From assembly GCA_020746995.1 (NCBI GenBank), contig JAGPXD010000003.1:3906001-3970000 (forward strand): a stretch of 64,000 nucleotides of DNA, in the 5' to 3' direction. Each line of letters starts with the position of its first letter. The first letter of the stretch is position 1. Shown here piece by piece: positions 1-11,651 of the stretch. The position numbers and the translations under genes are program-made. The notes beneath the pieces are model-generated. The model did not search any database, was not told the origin of the DNA, and saw nothing but the letters and a program-made list of their open reading frames with translations. This DNA is from Plectosphaerella cucumerina (taxonomy: Eukaryota; Ascomycota; Sordariomycetes; Glomerellales; Plectosphaerellaceae).

Positions 1-1346
1 GTGCAGGCCGGGTCGGGTCTTCTCGTAGGGATGATGGCCGGCGGTATTCTCGTCTCGTAACGGCTCGGTCAGCCACGACGACTTGGGTTCACGGTCAGCA
101 TTCCTCGTCACGATGGGGCGTCCGGGTGGGCGTGGCTTACTATCGACGGCAGGGTCACGTCGGTCGGTCGGGCGTGTGTCGTCGGAGGCAGGGCGGGCGG
201 GAGGTTGATGGCCTTGTTAACGTCGCCGGTGGAAAGAGGCTGCATGCCTGCGGCTTCCCAAGGGCGCCAGCTATGTGCCATGTCTACCGCTGGAGGTGCA
301 CGCGGCGGCGGCGGGCGGGGATGGGGGCGTTAACGGTGTTGTCTGGCTTTGGTTTCGATGGCGCACCCGGCTTCGTCAGGTCGGGTTATTCGGTGAGGAA
401 TGCGATGCGTTTCGGAGGACGGTGACTCGCGGACAGTGCAGGCGGGAATTCGAGCCAGGTTCAGAGATGGATCGCATGTGCCTGCCTCGGTGTGGGCTCT
501 CTGGGACGGGTTTGGTTTGGGGAGAACGGACCGGGAGGAGGGAGGGTGAGGTGAAGTCATTGGGCCGGGCCCCAGAATATTTTTGGCCCGGGGGGCTGGA
601 GTCGCGTATCGAACGCGCTGTCCACGCTAGCCCGCCCAAAATTTCCTGCGAATAATAAGCTTACTTTCGGCCCGGACGCGATGACTCAGCGGGATGGCCT
701 GGTTCTATTGGCTCCATTGCCGTCCCTTTTAATTCATCCCTTGGTGCCTGCTGTGCTGTGCTGTCCTGTTTTTGTCTCGTACCGCTCGGCCTTGTGGAAT
801 CCAGGGATTCCTCCGGGAAATTGGAAGCAAACATCTCGCTTGCACAGCTGGTGTGGGCGGCACTGCATCTCGACGTCGAAACGGGTGGGTGCCCTACCTC
901 GGCAGCAGCAGCGACGCAAGCTCGTACTGGCGGACGTGTACCGGCGCAACGCTAGCCAACGCGTCAAATCAGCGGCGAGTATTGAGCTCCAATTTGAAGC
1001 TTGAAGTCCCTTTATTTACGTTCAATGAGGGGTCAATTGGCCAAAGCTCAACAATTTACAGTCATCTGCTTCGTCGATTTTGTCCAGTCGTGCATCGCTA
1101 TTCGCCATCAGGCGCCTTGGCATCTAGATTTTGACCCTGAACATGCTACGCCCCAATCAACAAGATGCAACACTGACTTGCTCAAAACATCAACTTCGCG
1201 TCTCATCGTCATCTATCCAAATCATCATCAATATGGCTGCAGATCATCTTCACAAACAAGGACAACTTTGTTTCATGCCCCATGGAAGCTACAAATCGAC
1301 CACAATGTCTCTCCAGACACGTTTTTACGGTACAATCTGCAGCAGT
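1..1346. other. intergenic, no gene seen
   Basis: Open frames here are short, overlap each other on both strands and show no recognisable domain, signal peptide or splice structure. The first 600 bases are GC-rich; about 1000-1340 is more AT-rich and lies just past the 3' end of the MFS gene. A gene extending in from the left edge cannot be excluded. Confidence 0.5.
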
Positions 1347-2973
1347 TCAAACCGAGTTCCATCGCCTGACCTTCTCCTCCGTCGCAATCCTCATCCGCTT
1401 CCCATACATCCAAAGCGGCACGGTCAGGAGCCCAAAAAGCCCCATTAGCATCCCAAAGATTCCGAATGGCTCGGCGGCACCTTTGTCGTGAATCCACTCA
1501 GCAGCAAAGAAGGTCCACGCAAACGCCACGATCGACCTGAGAATCGTCACGACAGTGAAGCAGTCCGCCGCGCGAGGCCCGTATGAGTCAATGAGGTAAT
1601 TGAACCCAACGGATGGCACCTGCATCAGGCCAAACGTCACCATCCCGTAACCCACCTGCAGACCAACCCAGCGGGTACCGCCGGGGCTGTCGGCGCAGAA
1701 GCCGAAGACGAAGAAGCCGCCCGTGGCGATGGCAAGCGGCAGGAACATGGTCGGCAGGCGGTCCTCCGCCTCGGCCAGGCCGCCCTGCTTTCTCTTCGCC
1801 TGGGATTTGAGCCGGCTGTCCGACAGAAGGTGCGTATACGCCCAGCCGACGGCGGCGCCGATGAGGCTGCCGATGTTGATCAGGCCTGCGTTGGGACCCC
1901 AACTGTACGGAGGCGAGGCCATGAGCTGAGCACCGATTGTCGAAATGGTCACAATGCCGCCCACGAGTCCCGCGTAGTGCAGCATCACCACCCAGGTGCC
2001 CGGCAGCGCGGCCGCATGCCAGGGCTGCTTGAGGTGGTGGAAGAGATTACCCTGAGGCGATGTGAAGCCGAGAGACTTGACGAAGGACAACTGCTCCGTG
2101 CGAGGTGTACTCTCTGGGTTCTCGATCTGCTCGGCCATGGCGTGTTTCTCGTCGCTGATCTCGGGACCGGCTTCGGCGGGCACGTCGGGCCTCTGGAACA
2201 GGGTCTCAGGCACGAGAAGTGCGACGCCGAGAAGGCAGAGACCTGAAAGTGCCGTGGACACCCAGAAAGTGGCAGCCCAGCCGCGCTGGAAGGCGATGTA
2301 TCCCCCCGCAAGGCCACCGCCGACGGGCCCGACGCACAGCATCACTGTGTACAGGGCCATGGCTCTTCCCCTCTCGTGCACAAAGTAGAGGTCGCCGATG
2401 AGGGCCGGCGCCACCGTGTCTGCTGCACCGCCGCCGAAGCCTTGGAGGATGCGGGCCGCGATGAGCGAATTGTACGAGGTCGCGAGCCCGCACCACACGG
2501 AGCTCAGCGTGATGAGAAGCGTAGCCATGAGGAGAGTCGGTCGTCTGCCCAGCCAGTTGGAGAGGGGCACCCAGACGATGTTGGAGACGCCGAGGAAAAG
2601 GACGTGGACCTGGGGCTGAGAGTTAGCATGGGGACGTGGCGTGGCTATCATGTGGACCTACGGCAATGAGATAACTGCGCTGGGCGTAGGTGCGCGGGTC
2701 ATTCGGGAACGCCATAGGCCAGAGCTGCAGAGCTGGAGCGATGACCGAGCTGGTGAAGTTTGCGACAAAGGCGAAAACCGAAGCGACGATGAGCGCCCCG
2801 GTCTTGCGGCCCCTGGAGAAGTTCAGGGGATCTCTGGCGTCCGCAGAGGGGCGGGGGAACTTGATGAACCCCGAGGCATGGCCCGTCTCCTCCTCATGGA
2901 AGATCTTGATGGTGCCGGGCGGCGTTGCCGCCTGGACCTCCGCCTTGGACAGAGAGAATGCGTGCTTCCACAT
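1347..2973 (-). CDS. MFS transporter, DHA1-like
   Basis: Predicted 12-helix major facilitator drug:H+ antiporter of 524 aa in two exons, 2662-2973 and 1347-2609; the intron 2610-2661 is 52 bases with a CTAAC branch point. The start at 2973 was chosen because the N-terminus then reads like other fungal DHA1 carriers: a hydrophilic tail ending in DPLNFSRGRK (residues 48-57), which matches the usual DPxNW-type motif just before the first helix. GRRP at 125-128 is the loop 2-3 signature of the superfamily. The N-terminal half then carries the GGGAADTVAP-like helix seen in multidrug and polyamine-type carriers, and a charged central loop separates the two halves. Substrate is unknown. Family assignment is firm, function as an exporter is inferred. 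Confidence 0.88.
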
Positions 2974-3688
2974 GATTGCAAAGAGGAACAGTGGTGGTAG
3001 TGGTGGTATCAACAGCTTGACCATCACAACGGTACTTTTCGGGTACATATACTCGCCCAGGGAGCCTGTTCTTTGTCCAAGGTTGCATGTGGTCCTGGGC
3101 CGACAGCTCTCCACCTTCCCGATGACCCCGTCGTCGAGGTGCAGCGGCAGTTAAGAATCCGGGGGTGGGCCGAGATGCGGGGTGTGGGGGAGGTCGGGGA
3201 AGGGGCTGAAAAGGGGTCAAGCTTGCCAGGTTCCGAATCGCCATGCGGCTCCACATCCCGGCCATAAGGTAGATTTAAGGGCAACAATGCTGCAGAAGTC
3301 CATGGATTTTGTTTGAAGACGAGGGGTTGAATTGCCGTGTTGAATTGCCATTGGCATGATACGGGCTAGTATGCCTCTTGGCTCGGATGGAGCCGGGCAG
3401 GGCCCTGGATCTGACGACAAATGGCGGCCACGCATAATCGATTCTGCCAGGGGCTTTCTTGATTGAATTTTTTATTCTACAGAGAAAGCTGTCCTACTCT
3501 ATTCTAAGCTGTAATCGCGCCTTTTGATAAGAAAAAGGAAGTCTAATGCCTCGATGCCCTGCCTACCTTATACATCTGTTCCTTCGGTAATCCATGGACA
3601 CTGGGCCAGTATCTAGTCGTTCATGTGACCATTCCAACTCTTCAAAGATGACAAGCCGGTGGCTGTTCAAGCTAGGCCCTGGATAGAT
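2974..3688. other. intergenic, no gene seen
   Basis: Upstream of the MFS gene and downstream of the RTA1-like gene. No open frame with family features. AT-rich patches near 3460-3540 fit a 3' end/terminator zone of the RTA1-like gene, but no specific motif can be claimed. Confidence 0.5.
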
Positions 3689-4755
3689 TTAATTGTTGCT
3701 CTCCTCACTGTAGGACGTCTTTCCACGCAGCTCGGCATTCGGCTCGGCTTTCAAGGCGAACCCGGGGTGTCCGATGGCCATACAAACGACGGCGACGACC
3801 ATGATGCTGTGCACCCAATGTCAGCATACCTGCAAGCGAGTACTAAGATACTTGTAAGAACTCACCCAGACTCTAGCGCGATGAAGAGAGGCTCGTCGCG
3901 GAACATCTCGCTGAAGTATCCCTCCTGCAACTCGACAATGCGATATGTGCATCGAACGAGGATGAACAGTGTGGAGAGAAACAAGAAAATCAAGAAGAAC
4001 TTCATCTTGCCATTGATCTTCGGCCATGCGGACTTCTTGCACAGGATCAGGTAGTCGATGAAGAAGCCGCAGAAGCAGGTGATGCAGAAGACCTGGAAGA
4101 CGAGGCCGGCCAGGGAAATGTTGACGCCAATGTCAACGTCTTCTTTTGTCGAGGCGACACACGACAGGGCACCGCCAGCAGCTTGGAGAATGAGAGAAAC
4201 GATATCGCAGGGGATGAAGATCCAGTAGAAGAGGGAGGGTTTGAATCGGGACAGTGTGGGGTCGACTCGGTTGACGCTTCAGTTTGTGTCAGCGTGGCAA
4301 TGCAACAAAGGAACCTCCCCAACTTACACCTGTGACAAAAGTACGTAAATCGCCGCGCAGAAGAAGATTGGAGCGATCGTGATGCAGACTGGGACAGATT
4401 AGCGGCGGCGGGTATGGATAGAAGCAGGTGATAACGGACCAATCTGCATGATGAAGCCGTTGAAATCAAAGGGGTTGTTGTAGACCATGATCCGTCCGGC
4501 GTATCCGGCGATCTCCAAGATGCAGCCACAAACAACACTCGCCATGTACCCGATGGTGCCTGTCCAGGCGCCCAACGCAACATGAACTAGGAGGAGAAGT
4601 CCAAAGAAGGTGATGAAAGTGATGCTAGCGGGCATCGATGGACGGTATCCGAGGAGACTGAACTCGATCGGACAGAGTTCTAGGGTGCAATTTGCGTCGG
4701 GACCAAATGATATCAGCCCATCGGGGAGCGAGTTGACAAGGTCGTATGTTGACAT
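3689..4755 (-). CDS. RTA1-like seven-helix membrane protein
   Basis: Protein of 301 aa in four exons: 4440-4755, 4328-4388, 3866-4276 and 3689-3806 (introns of 51, 51 and 59 bases; frame continuous; stop TAA). It belongs to the RTA1/RSB1 lipid-translocating exporter-like family: an N-terminal extracellular segment with two Cys (TLELCP), then about seven hydrophobic helices. Family hallmarks are the NPFDFNGFIMQ stretch before exon 2, NRVDPTLSRFKP in exon 3 and the ICD/PCD-type helix leading to QAAGG. Relatives in yeast are linked to 7-aminocholesterol resistance and long-chain base efflux; here the role is inferred only. The C-terminus is short and hydrophilic. The first donor (GTCCGT) is weak, but it is the only choice that preserves the conserved MQIVCITIAPIF reading. 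Confidence 0.9.
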
Positions 4756-5646
4756 GATGGTGTTTGGATGGTGGTGCTTGGTGCAAGAGTGCTCGTGCTG
4801 TTGATTTTTACCAGCTTTTTCAATCTAGAGGATATCCAGGGTAGAAGATTCAACTTATGGTTCTTTTCTGATCCCAGATCTGAAGTAAGCGGGCAGCGAT
4901 CACCAAGGTGCGATCACCAAGGTGCGATCACCAAGGTGCACCGCCCTGTTGTCCCCTCGAAAGGGGGAACATTGCTGCGATGCGTGACGAAGCAAAACCC
5001 ACTTGGCATCTGGTCGCCCCGGTGGTCCCGGCCGTGTTCAACATCCACGTGGATCCACGTGTTTCAATGATTCAAGACCAGGCACCAGGGACCGGCACAA
5101 TCGCGCTTTTCAACACTGACGTTGAGGAATCCTCCCCTCTCCAAGTCCGCGATAGGACCGGCCCAGGCATGGACGCCGCCCCGCGCTGAACTGCAAGAAA
5201 GGGGGGCTGCTGCGCATCTTCTCCACTCGCCGCAATATTTCCCCTTTCGGACGCATCAGGCAGGGATACGTCACCCTCGAATACGGGCCATCCTACCTTG
5301 TTGATTGGTCAGAGGCATGAGGGGGGAAACGCCTTGCTGCCGGGAGATATCCAGAGAAATGTCTCCCAGGGAGACTTGGAAAGATACACACTCGCATACA
5401 CATCATTTCCCAAGAAACTTCGAGGCGTCGAACGATATTTGAACTGCGGTCGGCATTGCGTAAAGTGCGACGCGGCGCGGCATCTCCCTGACGATCCGGA
5501 ATCCGCGGGTGACCGAAAGTTAAGCCGGAGCTTAGCCGGTCTGCCGTCTTGCCGGGCTTGGTACTAGTACCCCGGCAGCTCTTCCTCACCCGAGCCAGTT
5601 TCAACGCCGCCAACAACCACGCTCACCGTCGAGTACGTCCGCCGCC
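4756..5646. other. divergent intergenic region
   Basis: Lies between the starts of the RTA1-like gene (minus) and the Zn2Cys6 regulator (plus), so it must hold both promoters. It contains the 14-base tandem repeat at 4896-4937. No gene is supported. Confidence 0.5.
4896..4937. repeat. 14-bp tandem repeat, 3 copies
   Basis: Three perfect head-to-tail copies of GCGATCACCAAGGT at 4896-4909, 4910-4923 and 4924-4937, in the upstream region shared by the RTA1-like and Zn2Cys6 genes. Each copy carries one GATCACC core. It may be a protein-binding array or simply a minisatellite; nothing in the sequence decides. Confidence 0.9.
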
Positions 5647-7159
5647 ATGCCCTGCGGCCAGCTCGACAAAAGGCGGGGCGGGCATCGCTGTGCAGCCTGC
5701 CGCAAAAGTCACATCCGAGTAGGCATCTCGGCACCTGGAAGCATGGACCCACGCTGACCAGACACAGTGCGATGGGCTCAGCCCCTGCTCCAATTGTCAA
5801 ACCCGAGGCGTGGCCTGCTCCATGCCACGACGGATGGTCGATGTGCAAATTGTCAATGTCGCCCCCGACCCTCGGCAGGCTCTGGTCGTTCCTTCCTGGA
5901 AACATGTCGGCTTCTTCCATCAGGCCACCGGGGAGCTCCCACTCAGCGCCATCTTCCACTGCGATCAGATGCTGTCCCTGAGCCAGACCGATGAAGACAT
6001 CTTCCGGACCATCTCGAGCATCGGCCAGCTGTATGCCGCGCATATGGGCTTTGGAACCCCCAGCTCTCGATGCGAGGCACATCTTCGGACGTCTCTCAAG
6101 ACGGACAAGAAGCTCTGTAGGGAGAAGATGCGCCGACAACGCAATGGTCGTGCCTTGGGATTCTTACCATCTGCCATGGTACTCGCCGTAGCCGAGGTAA
6201 GGTTTGAACTTTGATCATACTTAATTGCTGCTGATCTCTGAGCAGTTACTCCTCGACGATACGGCGGACGGCTGGCGCGGCTGGATAGAGACTGTCTTCA
6301 ACTACATCAGCCCGAGTCTCCACAACCTAGAGGGATTGTCCGACTTTGAACAAGACCTGCTTCGCTTCTGGCAGCTCAACAACGTGCTTGGATCATTAGC
6401 CCGGCCCGAGACTCCCCTGGGTTTCGACTTCTCACGCTCGCTCCCAACCGGTCAGGACACCACTCCTGGCAGCTTCTCCCGAACATACGACCATCTTCTT
6501 TCTGTTCTCTGGCGTGTGTCAGATCTCGATAAGAGGTACGTAAAATGTCCTCATCAATGAGCTACCTGACAGATTTTTCTTGCAGAATCTACGACTGGAC
6601 AGCATATGTGTCTCAGGACCTCGATCATCAGCACAACATCACCAATACAGTCCGCGGTCTCAACATCGTTACCGAAATGTCGGGTTTGCAGGCTGAGGTC
6701 TTGGACGTCATTCTCAACACATTCGCCACCCAAGCACCGATACCGAATTCCCTGGAGCCGTTCTACCGATGGGTGCTGATTGGTACCTCTCAAGTCATGC
6801 AGCAACACGCCGGGCTTCAAAATCTCCAATGCGCCTTGCCTGTTCTCCCACGCCACTGCGCCCGCGACCAGTTCGTCGCGATACTGGACGAGATCGAGCG
6901 GCTGGTGACGCAGCCGACGCTCGACATTGCCTACTTCCTCCCGATGATGGAGACGCTGCACCTGTCGCCTTTCGGAGAGGAAAGCAAGCCCCGCGTGTCC
7001 AAGCTGCTCGACAAGGCAGAGTATTGCGGCTTTGGAGTGGCAAAGGCCCTCCGAGAACAAGAGAAGATTGTTCTTCAGTCGAGCCCAGGTGTGATCTTGC
7101 TGCCCGATGCCGTTGAATTCCCACTGGCCTCTATTCATGTCTTATCAGAACCTTCCTGA
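5647..7159 (+). CDS. Zn2Cys6 fungal transcription factor
   Basis: Regulator of 454 aa in four exons: 5647-5718, 5768-6196, 6246-6535 and 6586-7159; the introns are 49, 49 and 50 bases. The start has an ideal GCCGCC-ATG context. The binuclear zinc cluster is C15-x2-C18-x6-C25-x5-C31-x2-C34-x6-C41, split by intron 1 exactly before the third Cys, so the cluster appears only after splicing. The rest is helical and leucine-rich without a standard Fungal_trans motif I can name; the C-terminal region around LLDKAEYCGFGVAKAL resembles the ligand/regulatory domain of short Zn2Cys6 proteins. Likely nuclear DNA-binding activator or repressor. Targets are unknown; neighbours are an RTA1-like gene (divergent) and a secreted carboxypeptidase (downstream, same strand). 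Confidence 0.88.
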
Positions 7160-7837
7160 TGCAGAAAGACTATGCATTGGCAGAGGCGGGCAGGCATTGA
7201 GAGCAGGAGAGAATGCCATGATCGGTTCGATGGTGTGGGATGGCTGTGAGTGTAAGGTCAGCCTACAAGTCGGAGGTTACTCGGACAATCTCACTGATTC
7301 AGACAAATAGATCCACCGCTCAACGACGTCACCTTCCTTCTTAGGCATACCCCGCGGTCGATTGCAACGACGAGGTGGTTCCTCGAATCACGTCTTCGCA
7401 CCCCTGCTCAGGGACTTTGGTTGCCGGCGCGGTTGACGACAAGACGAATATCTGGGCCCGAATAACGAATTACCGTCGGCGACGGGAAGAGTCTCACGGA
7501 ATTCGGACAGATCCCAGGATGGCCGAAGCACAGCTACTCTTCGGTTTCGCATATCATCCTGTGCGGCTGGCGGGCCACGACAACCACACTCCGGCATCGC
7601 ACCTCCTCCACTGATGTGCATGCCGAAGCTTCTTGGCGCGGGGCTCATCACAAAAGGTTGCAGATTGTGCCTCGAGGGACATGAATGACGAACAACAGGC
7701 ACCGATCCTCGGAAGCACGCAACACGACGGATGGGATGTCTTGACAGGATATAAGGGACGATGAACTTACCGGTTTGTCGACTTCAGACTCAAGGACAGA
7801 CCATCTCCCAGGACTCACCCACCTCTGCCCTGCTACA
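7160..7837. other. intergenic, carboxypeptidase promoter
   Basis: Between the Zn2Cys6 gene and the M14 gene, both on plus. No gene seen. It should contain the terminator of the first and promoter of the second. Confidence 0.5.
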
Positions 7838-9493
7838 ATGTCCCTCCCCACTCGTCTGAAAGCCGGCCTTCTTGCCGCTGCCTATCTCGTCAACGCTCAG
7901 AGATACGGCGAGAACTCGCACACGCCGGTTGTCGATGCCCCTCACGTGGCTGCGGCGTTCCCTGATGTGGATATTGATCTCCTGTCGCCCGCCTTCCTGA
8001 ACCCCGAGTCGGTTCCCGCTGGCTTTGCGCAGCTCACTGCTCCCGCCACGGACCAAAGCACCCTCGGTAAGTCCATCATTCGCTGACCTGGCCTCTTGCT
8101 AACACGGCTTCCAGAACGCTTCCTCCAGACCCTGGCTGGCCGCAACAGCTGGATAACCTACCACAATGATCTGCGCTCTGAAGAGGGCCGCTCCCTGCCG
8201 TACGTCCGTCTCTCGACCAACGGGACTACCGGGGGACATGGCAACTCGACTGCGACCGGCAAGATCCGTGTCTATCTCCAAGGCGGCGTCCACGGCGACG
8301 AGCCCGGCGGTGACCAGGCTCTTCTGGCCCTGCTGGGAAAGTTCGATGCGAACCAGACCTGGGCCCAGAGCGTCCTCGACAAGGTCGATCTCCTCGTCCT
8401 GCCGCGCTACAACCCCGATGCGGTCGCCTACCAGTCCAGGAATCACATCACCGGCTTCGCCAGCAATGGCGACCACGCCCTACTCAGGAGCAGGCACACA
8501 CGCGATGTCAAGAAGCTCCTGAACGACTTTGGTCCGCACATCGCCCTGGATGCCCACGAGTACACCGGTGTCTTCCCTGTTGCCGGCTACATCCGTGCGC
8601 AGGATGTCCTGGTGTCCCCCGTCAAGAACCCCAACATCCACCCCGACATCCGCAACCTCGGCGAGGGCCTGTTCCTTGATAATGTGTTTGGAACGATCAA
8701 GTCTGCGGGCTTCAGGACGGGACCCTACTTCACGACCGGCACCAGTGGCGGCGTCATCAGGATCACGGAGCCCAGTTCCATCAGTAACGCTGGCCACAAC
8801 TCGTGGGGACTCGGCCAGACCCTCTCCTTCCTGACGGAAACCCGCGGTATCCGTCTCGGAACCCTGCACTTCCACCGCCGTGTCGCTGCTGGCCTGACAG
8901 CCATTGAGGCGATCCTCCAGACAGCCGTGAACAACAGCGAGCTCGTCTACAGCACGATCGAGGGCGCCCGCCGCAAGTTTATCGAGTCCGACTCGGACAT
9001 CATCGTTGTCGACCAGGCGCGGGTAACCGATTCCACCATTGCGTTCATCAGCAGCAACGGCTCCATCGTCGATGTCCCGGTGCAGTTCAACAACAACACT
9101 CCCTCGGAGGTCATCTTGACCCGTCCCCGTCCCGAAGCGTACATCTTCTCGCCTGCCTTTGAGGATGTCGCCGAGCGTCTTCGCGTCCTTGGCGTTGAAG
9201 TCGAGGTGCTCCCAGACGAATGGACCGGTACGGTCGAGACCCTCACCGTTGACTCGGTCTCTCTGGAGAGTAGCAGGAACGACGGCATCGTTCGGTCGAC
9301 GGTGGTGACGACCCCCGGATCCAGGGAGGTCACCTTCCCGCCCGGTGCTTTCCGTGTGAGCACCCGTCAGAAGAACGCTGCTTATGCTTTCGTGGTCCTG
9401 GAGCCTGAGAACCGCTCGTCGTATGTCACGTACAACCTGTTCTCGCTCGAAAGAGGTGAGGAGTACCCGGTGTTCCGAATCCCCAGGGAGTGA
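7838..9493 (+). CDS. secreted M14-type metallocarboxypeptidase
   Basis: Protein of 535 aa in two exons, 7838-8066 and 8115-9493 (48-base intron). Residues 1-20 are a signal peptide (basic start, AGLLAAAYLVNA, cleavage near AQ). The M14 zinc site is visible as H136-G-D-E139 (HxxE) and H224 in DAHEYTG; FLTETRG further on supplies the likely catalytic Glu. The protein lacks a clear pro-carboxypeptidase A activation domain, so it is closer to the M14-like zinc carboxypeptidases common as secreted fungal proteins than to classical digestive carboxypeptidases. The C-terminal about 170 residues are beta-rich and may form an accessory domain. Predicted to trim peptides outside the cell. Substrate preference cannot be told from the sequence. 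Confidence 0.9.
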
Positions 9494-9626
9494 GTGAAGC
9501 AGTCGATGGGATGAAGGGTCGTTTTGGTGTCATATGGTTCAGATTATATCATTGAAACAAACAGATCAAACTACCTTGCCCATTTCCAATTTACCTCCTT
9601 CTTCGAGATGCCTCCAAAATCGCCCG

Positions 9627-11651
9627 TCAAACCGGCTTGCCCCCCATCATGTACGTCTGCTCAGCCACCTCGGGTGTCACCGCCACCCTTGAGTACTTAC
9701 CTTTCCCCGACTTCTCCCCCACGTCCGTGTACCGATGAAGCTTGAGTCCTCCGTCATTCACATCAGTCTCAAGCTTGACCCTCGCATCGTAGGCCGCCTC
9801 CCACATTGTCGTCATGCGCATATTTCGCCACTCCTTCGGCCCCGTCTGCTCCAGGCCGTGATACAACAGCGGCAGCTGCGAGTTGCGCCAGACGTTGTCG
9901 CGACGGGTGCAGATCGCCGCCACGGTGAAGAATAGAATACTGAGGGCCATGACGACGCCTGGCGGGATGAGATACCCCCAGTGAGCCTCAAAGTGTTCCA
10001 CGACAAGATACACGGATCCGTTGCTCGGAGTCTCCGACTGCCTGCGAATAGCCGTGCTGACGGAGTAGGCTATGTTTACCATGTGCCTGTTGGCAGTTCG
10101 CAAAAGTGCTCCCTCGACGGCAGTCCCTTCCTCACTCTCGCCATACCAATCCCAAAAGAAGAGGTCATTAGCTTCGTCGGAACCAAGCCAGAAGGTCTCG
10201 TTCGATTCTTCGTGCTGATAGAAGGCCCCGTGGCCAGTCAGGTAGGGCCAGAGAGAGTTGAAGAGGCCACGCTGTGCTTTGCTGGTGGCAGTCTAGTTGC
10301 AGAAGTCCTTGGATGACATTTCGGGATCCGCCGACGCTGTTTCGGGGTCGCAAGACCACGGGGCCTGAATGGTGACATTGGGGTAATCCCAGAAATCGGC
10401 ATCTGTCTTCTCACCCGCGTCGGCCTGCCAGACGTCGGATCCGTTGATCATCCTGTCGACAGTGACGTTGCCATTCAACCAAACCGAAGTGCCCTGAATG
10501 GCATGCCAGTACAGGATGCACTCGACGGCCTCAGCTCCCGTCCCGTCTGAGTTGAAGTCACTGATGATGCCGACGTGGGCAAGGATGGCGCGGTGTTGGT
10601 AGTCCGCAGCGAAAGAACTATGTTCTGGCATTGAGTTGAGGGCCGCCATGTTCAGGGCTGTTTTCTGTACAGTCCCGTTGAGTGATCGGCTAGAGCTGAC
10701 GTTCGCGGCCGCTGAGGAGACTTCGTCGGATCCCTGTTCAACAGAGGCAGGTGTACACTGAGCACTCAGCTCCAGAGATGACCAGTCATGCCATTCGCAC
10801 CTGTTGCCTGGGCAAGATGGATGGACGTCGTTGGATACGGAGGTGTAGGCCGTTTCTGCGCTCATGCCAAAGGCCCAGCCGCGGGCGATGCTTGACATCA
10901 TGTAGGGCGTAGCCATGAGAAGAGAGGGCTGGCTGTCGGTCCGGCCCAAAGAGTTGTAAGTATCAAAGTTGCGAGCCACTGGCAGAGTGGCGGTGAAGTT
11001 GGCATAGACGTCCAGAGGTTTTGTGCGGACAGTGTTCTGTAGGGATGGGCCGAAGAAGATGCCGGAGATGATGATAGCGCATCCCAATGAAGCAGGGCTC
11101 TAGAAGTTTCCCGAGAACAAGTAGCTGATGGACCCCGTCATGCCCCTGCTGGCCTTGTCGAAGCGGTCGAGATCGTCGAGGGAATGGGGCTTGCCGCGGT
11201 ACTTGTGCCACTTCCATTGACCGATGGCCGAGGCCACTGGGAAGAAAATGGCGCCGCGCATGAGCGTGCTGATGAGCGAGATGACGGATTGGAGGGTAGT
11301 GAAGCCTATAACCCAAGCGAAGTTGTCCTCTCTCCAGGAAGAGACCGGCTTGAGGTCGTAGGCCAGAATGAGCCATACCTGGAAGCCGAAGAAGCCACCA
11401 GCAATGAGGAAGGAGGTGATTTCCGGGAGCCACCACTCGCCGAGCCGGACGCCGAGCCGGACGCCGAGCCGGACAAACTTGAAGTATAAGGAGCGCCGTT
11501 GGGGGGAAGGGGGTCCCTCGCCTTGATGGCTCAGGCCAGAGAGAGGGGATTGCTGGGTTTGGTATTGGGAGGTAGTTGGGTATGCATCTACATCGTGACC
11601 AGGCGGGCCTGTTTCTCGGAAAGAGTAGGATGGACCATGGTTGTAGGCCAT
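9627..11651 (-). pseudogene. DUF3176 membrane protein, two in-frame TAGs
   Basis: One frame runs from ATG at 11651 to a stop at 9627 (about 674 codons) and reads as a full DUF3176-family protein, but is interrupted by TAG at 11102-11100 (codon 184) and TAG at 10295-10293. Family features: helix FLIAGGFFGFQVWL, then FTTLQSVISLISTLMRGA, the SLDDLDRFDKASRG motif, a third helix right after the first TAG, a long extracellular N-glycosylated region, and a last helix near the C-terminus followed by RRDNVWRNSQLPLLYHGL. The spacing from SRG to the next helix fits the family with the TAG standing in for one residue, so this is not an intron or indel. No good donor/acceptor pair removes either stop. Either a nonsense-mutated pseudogene or a transcript recoded by stop-codon editing. 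Function of the family is unknown. Confidence 0.82.
11439..11474. repeat. 12-bp coding tandem repeat, 3 copies
   Basis: Three perfect copies of GCCGAGCCGGAC inside the N-terminal part of the DUF3176 frame, encoding a repeated RLGV-type tetrapeptide just before the first membrane helix. Its length is a multiple of three, so copy changes keep the frame. Confidence 0.9.
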
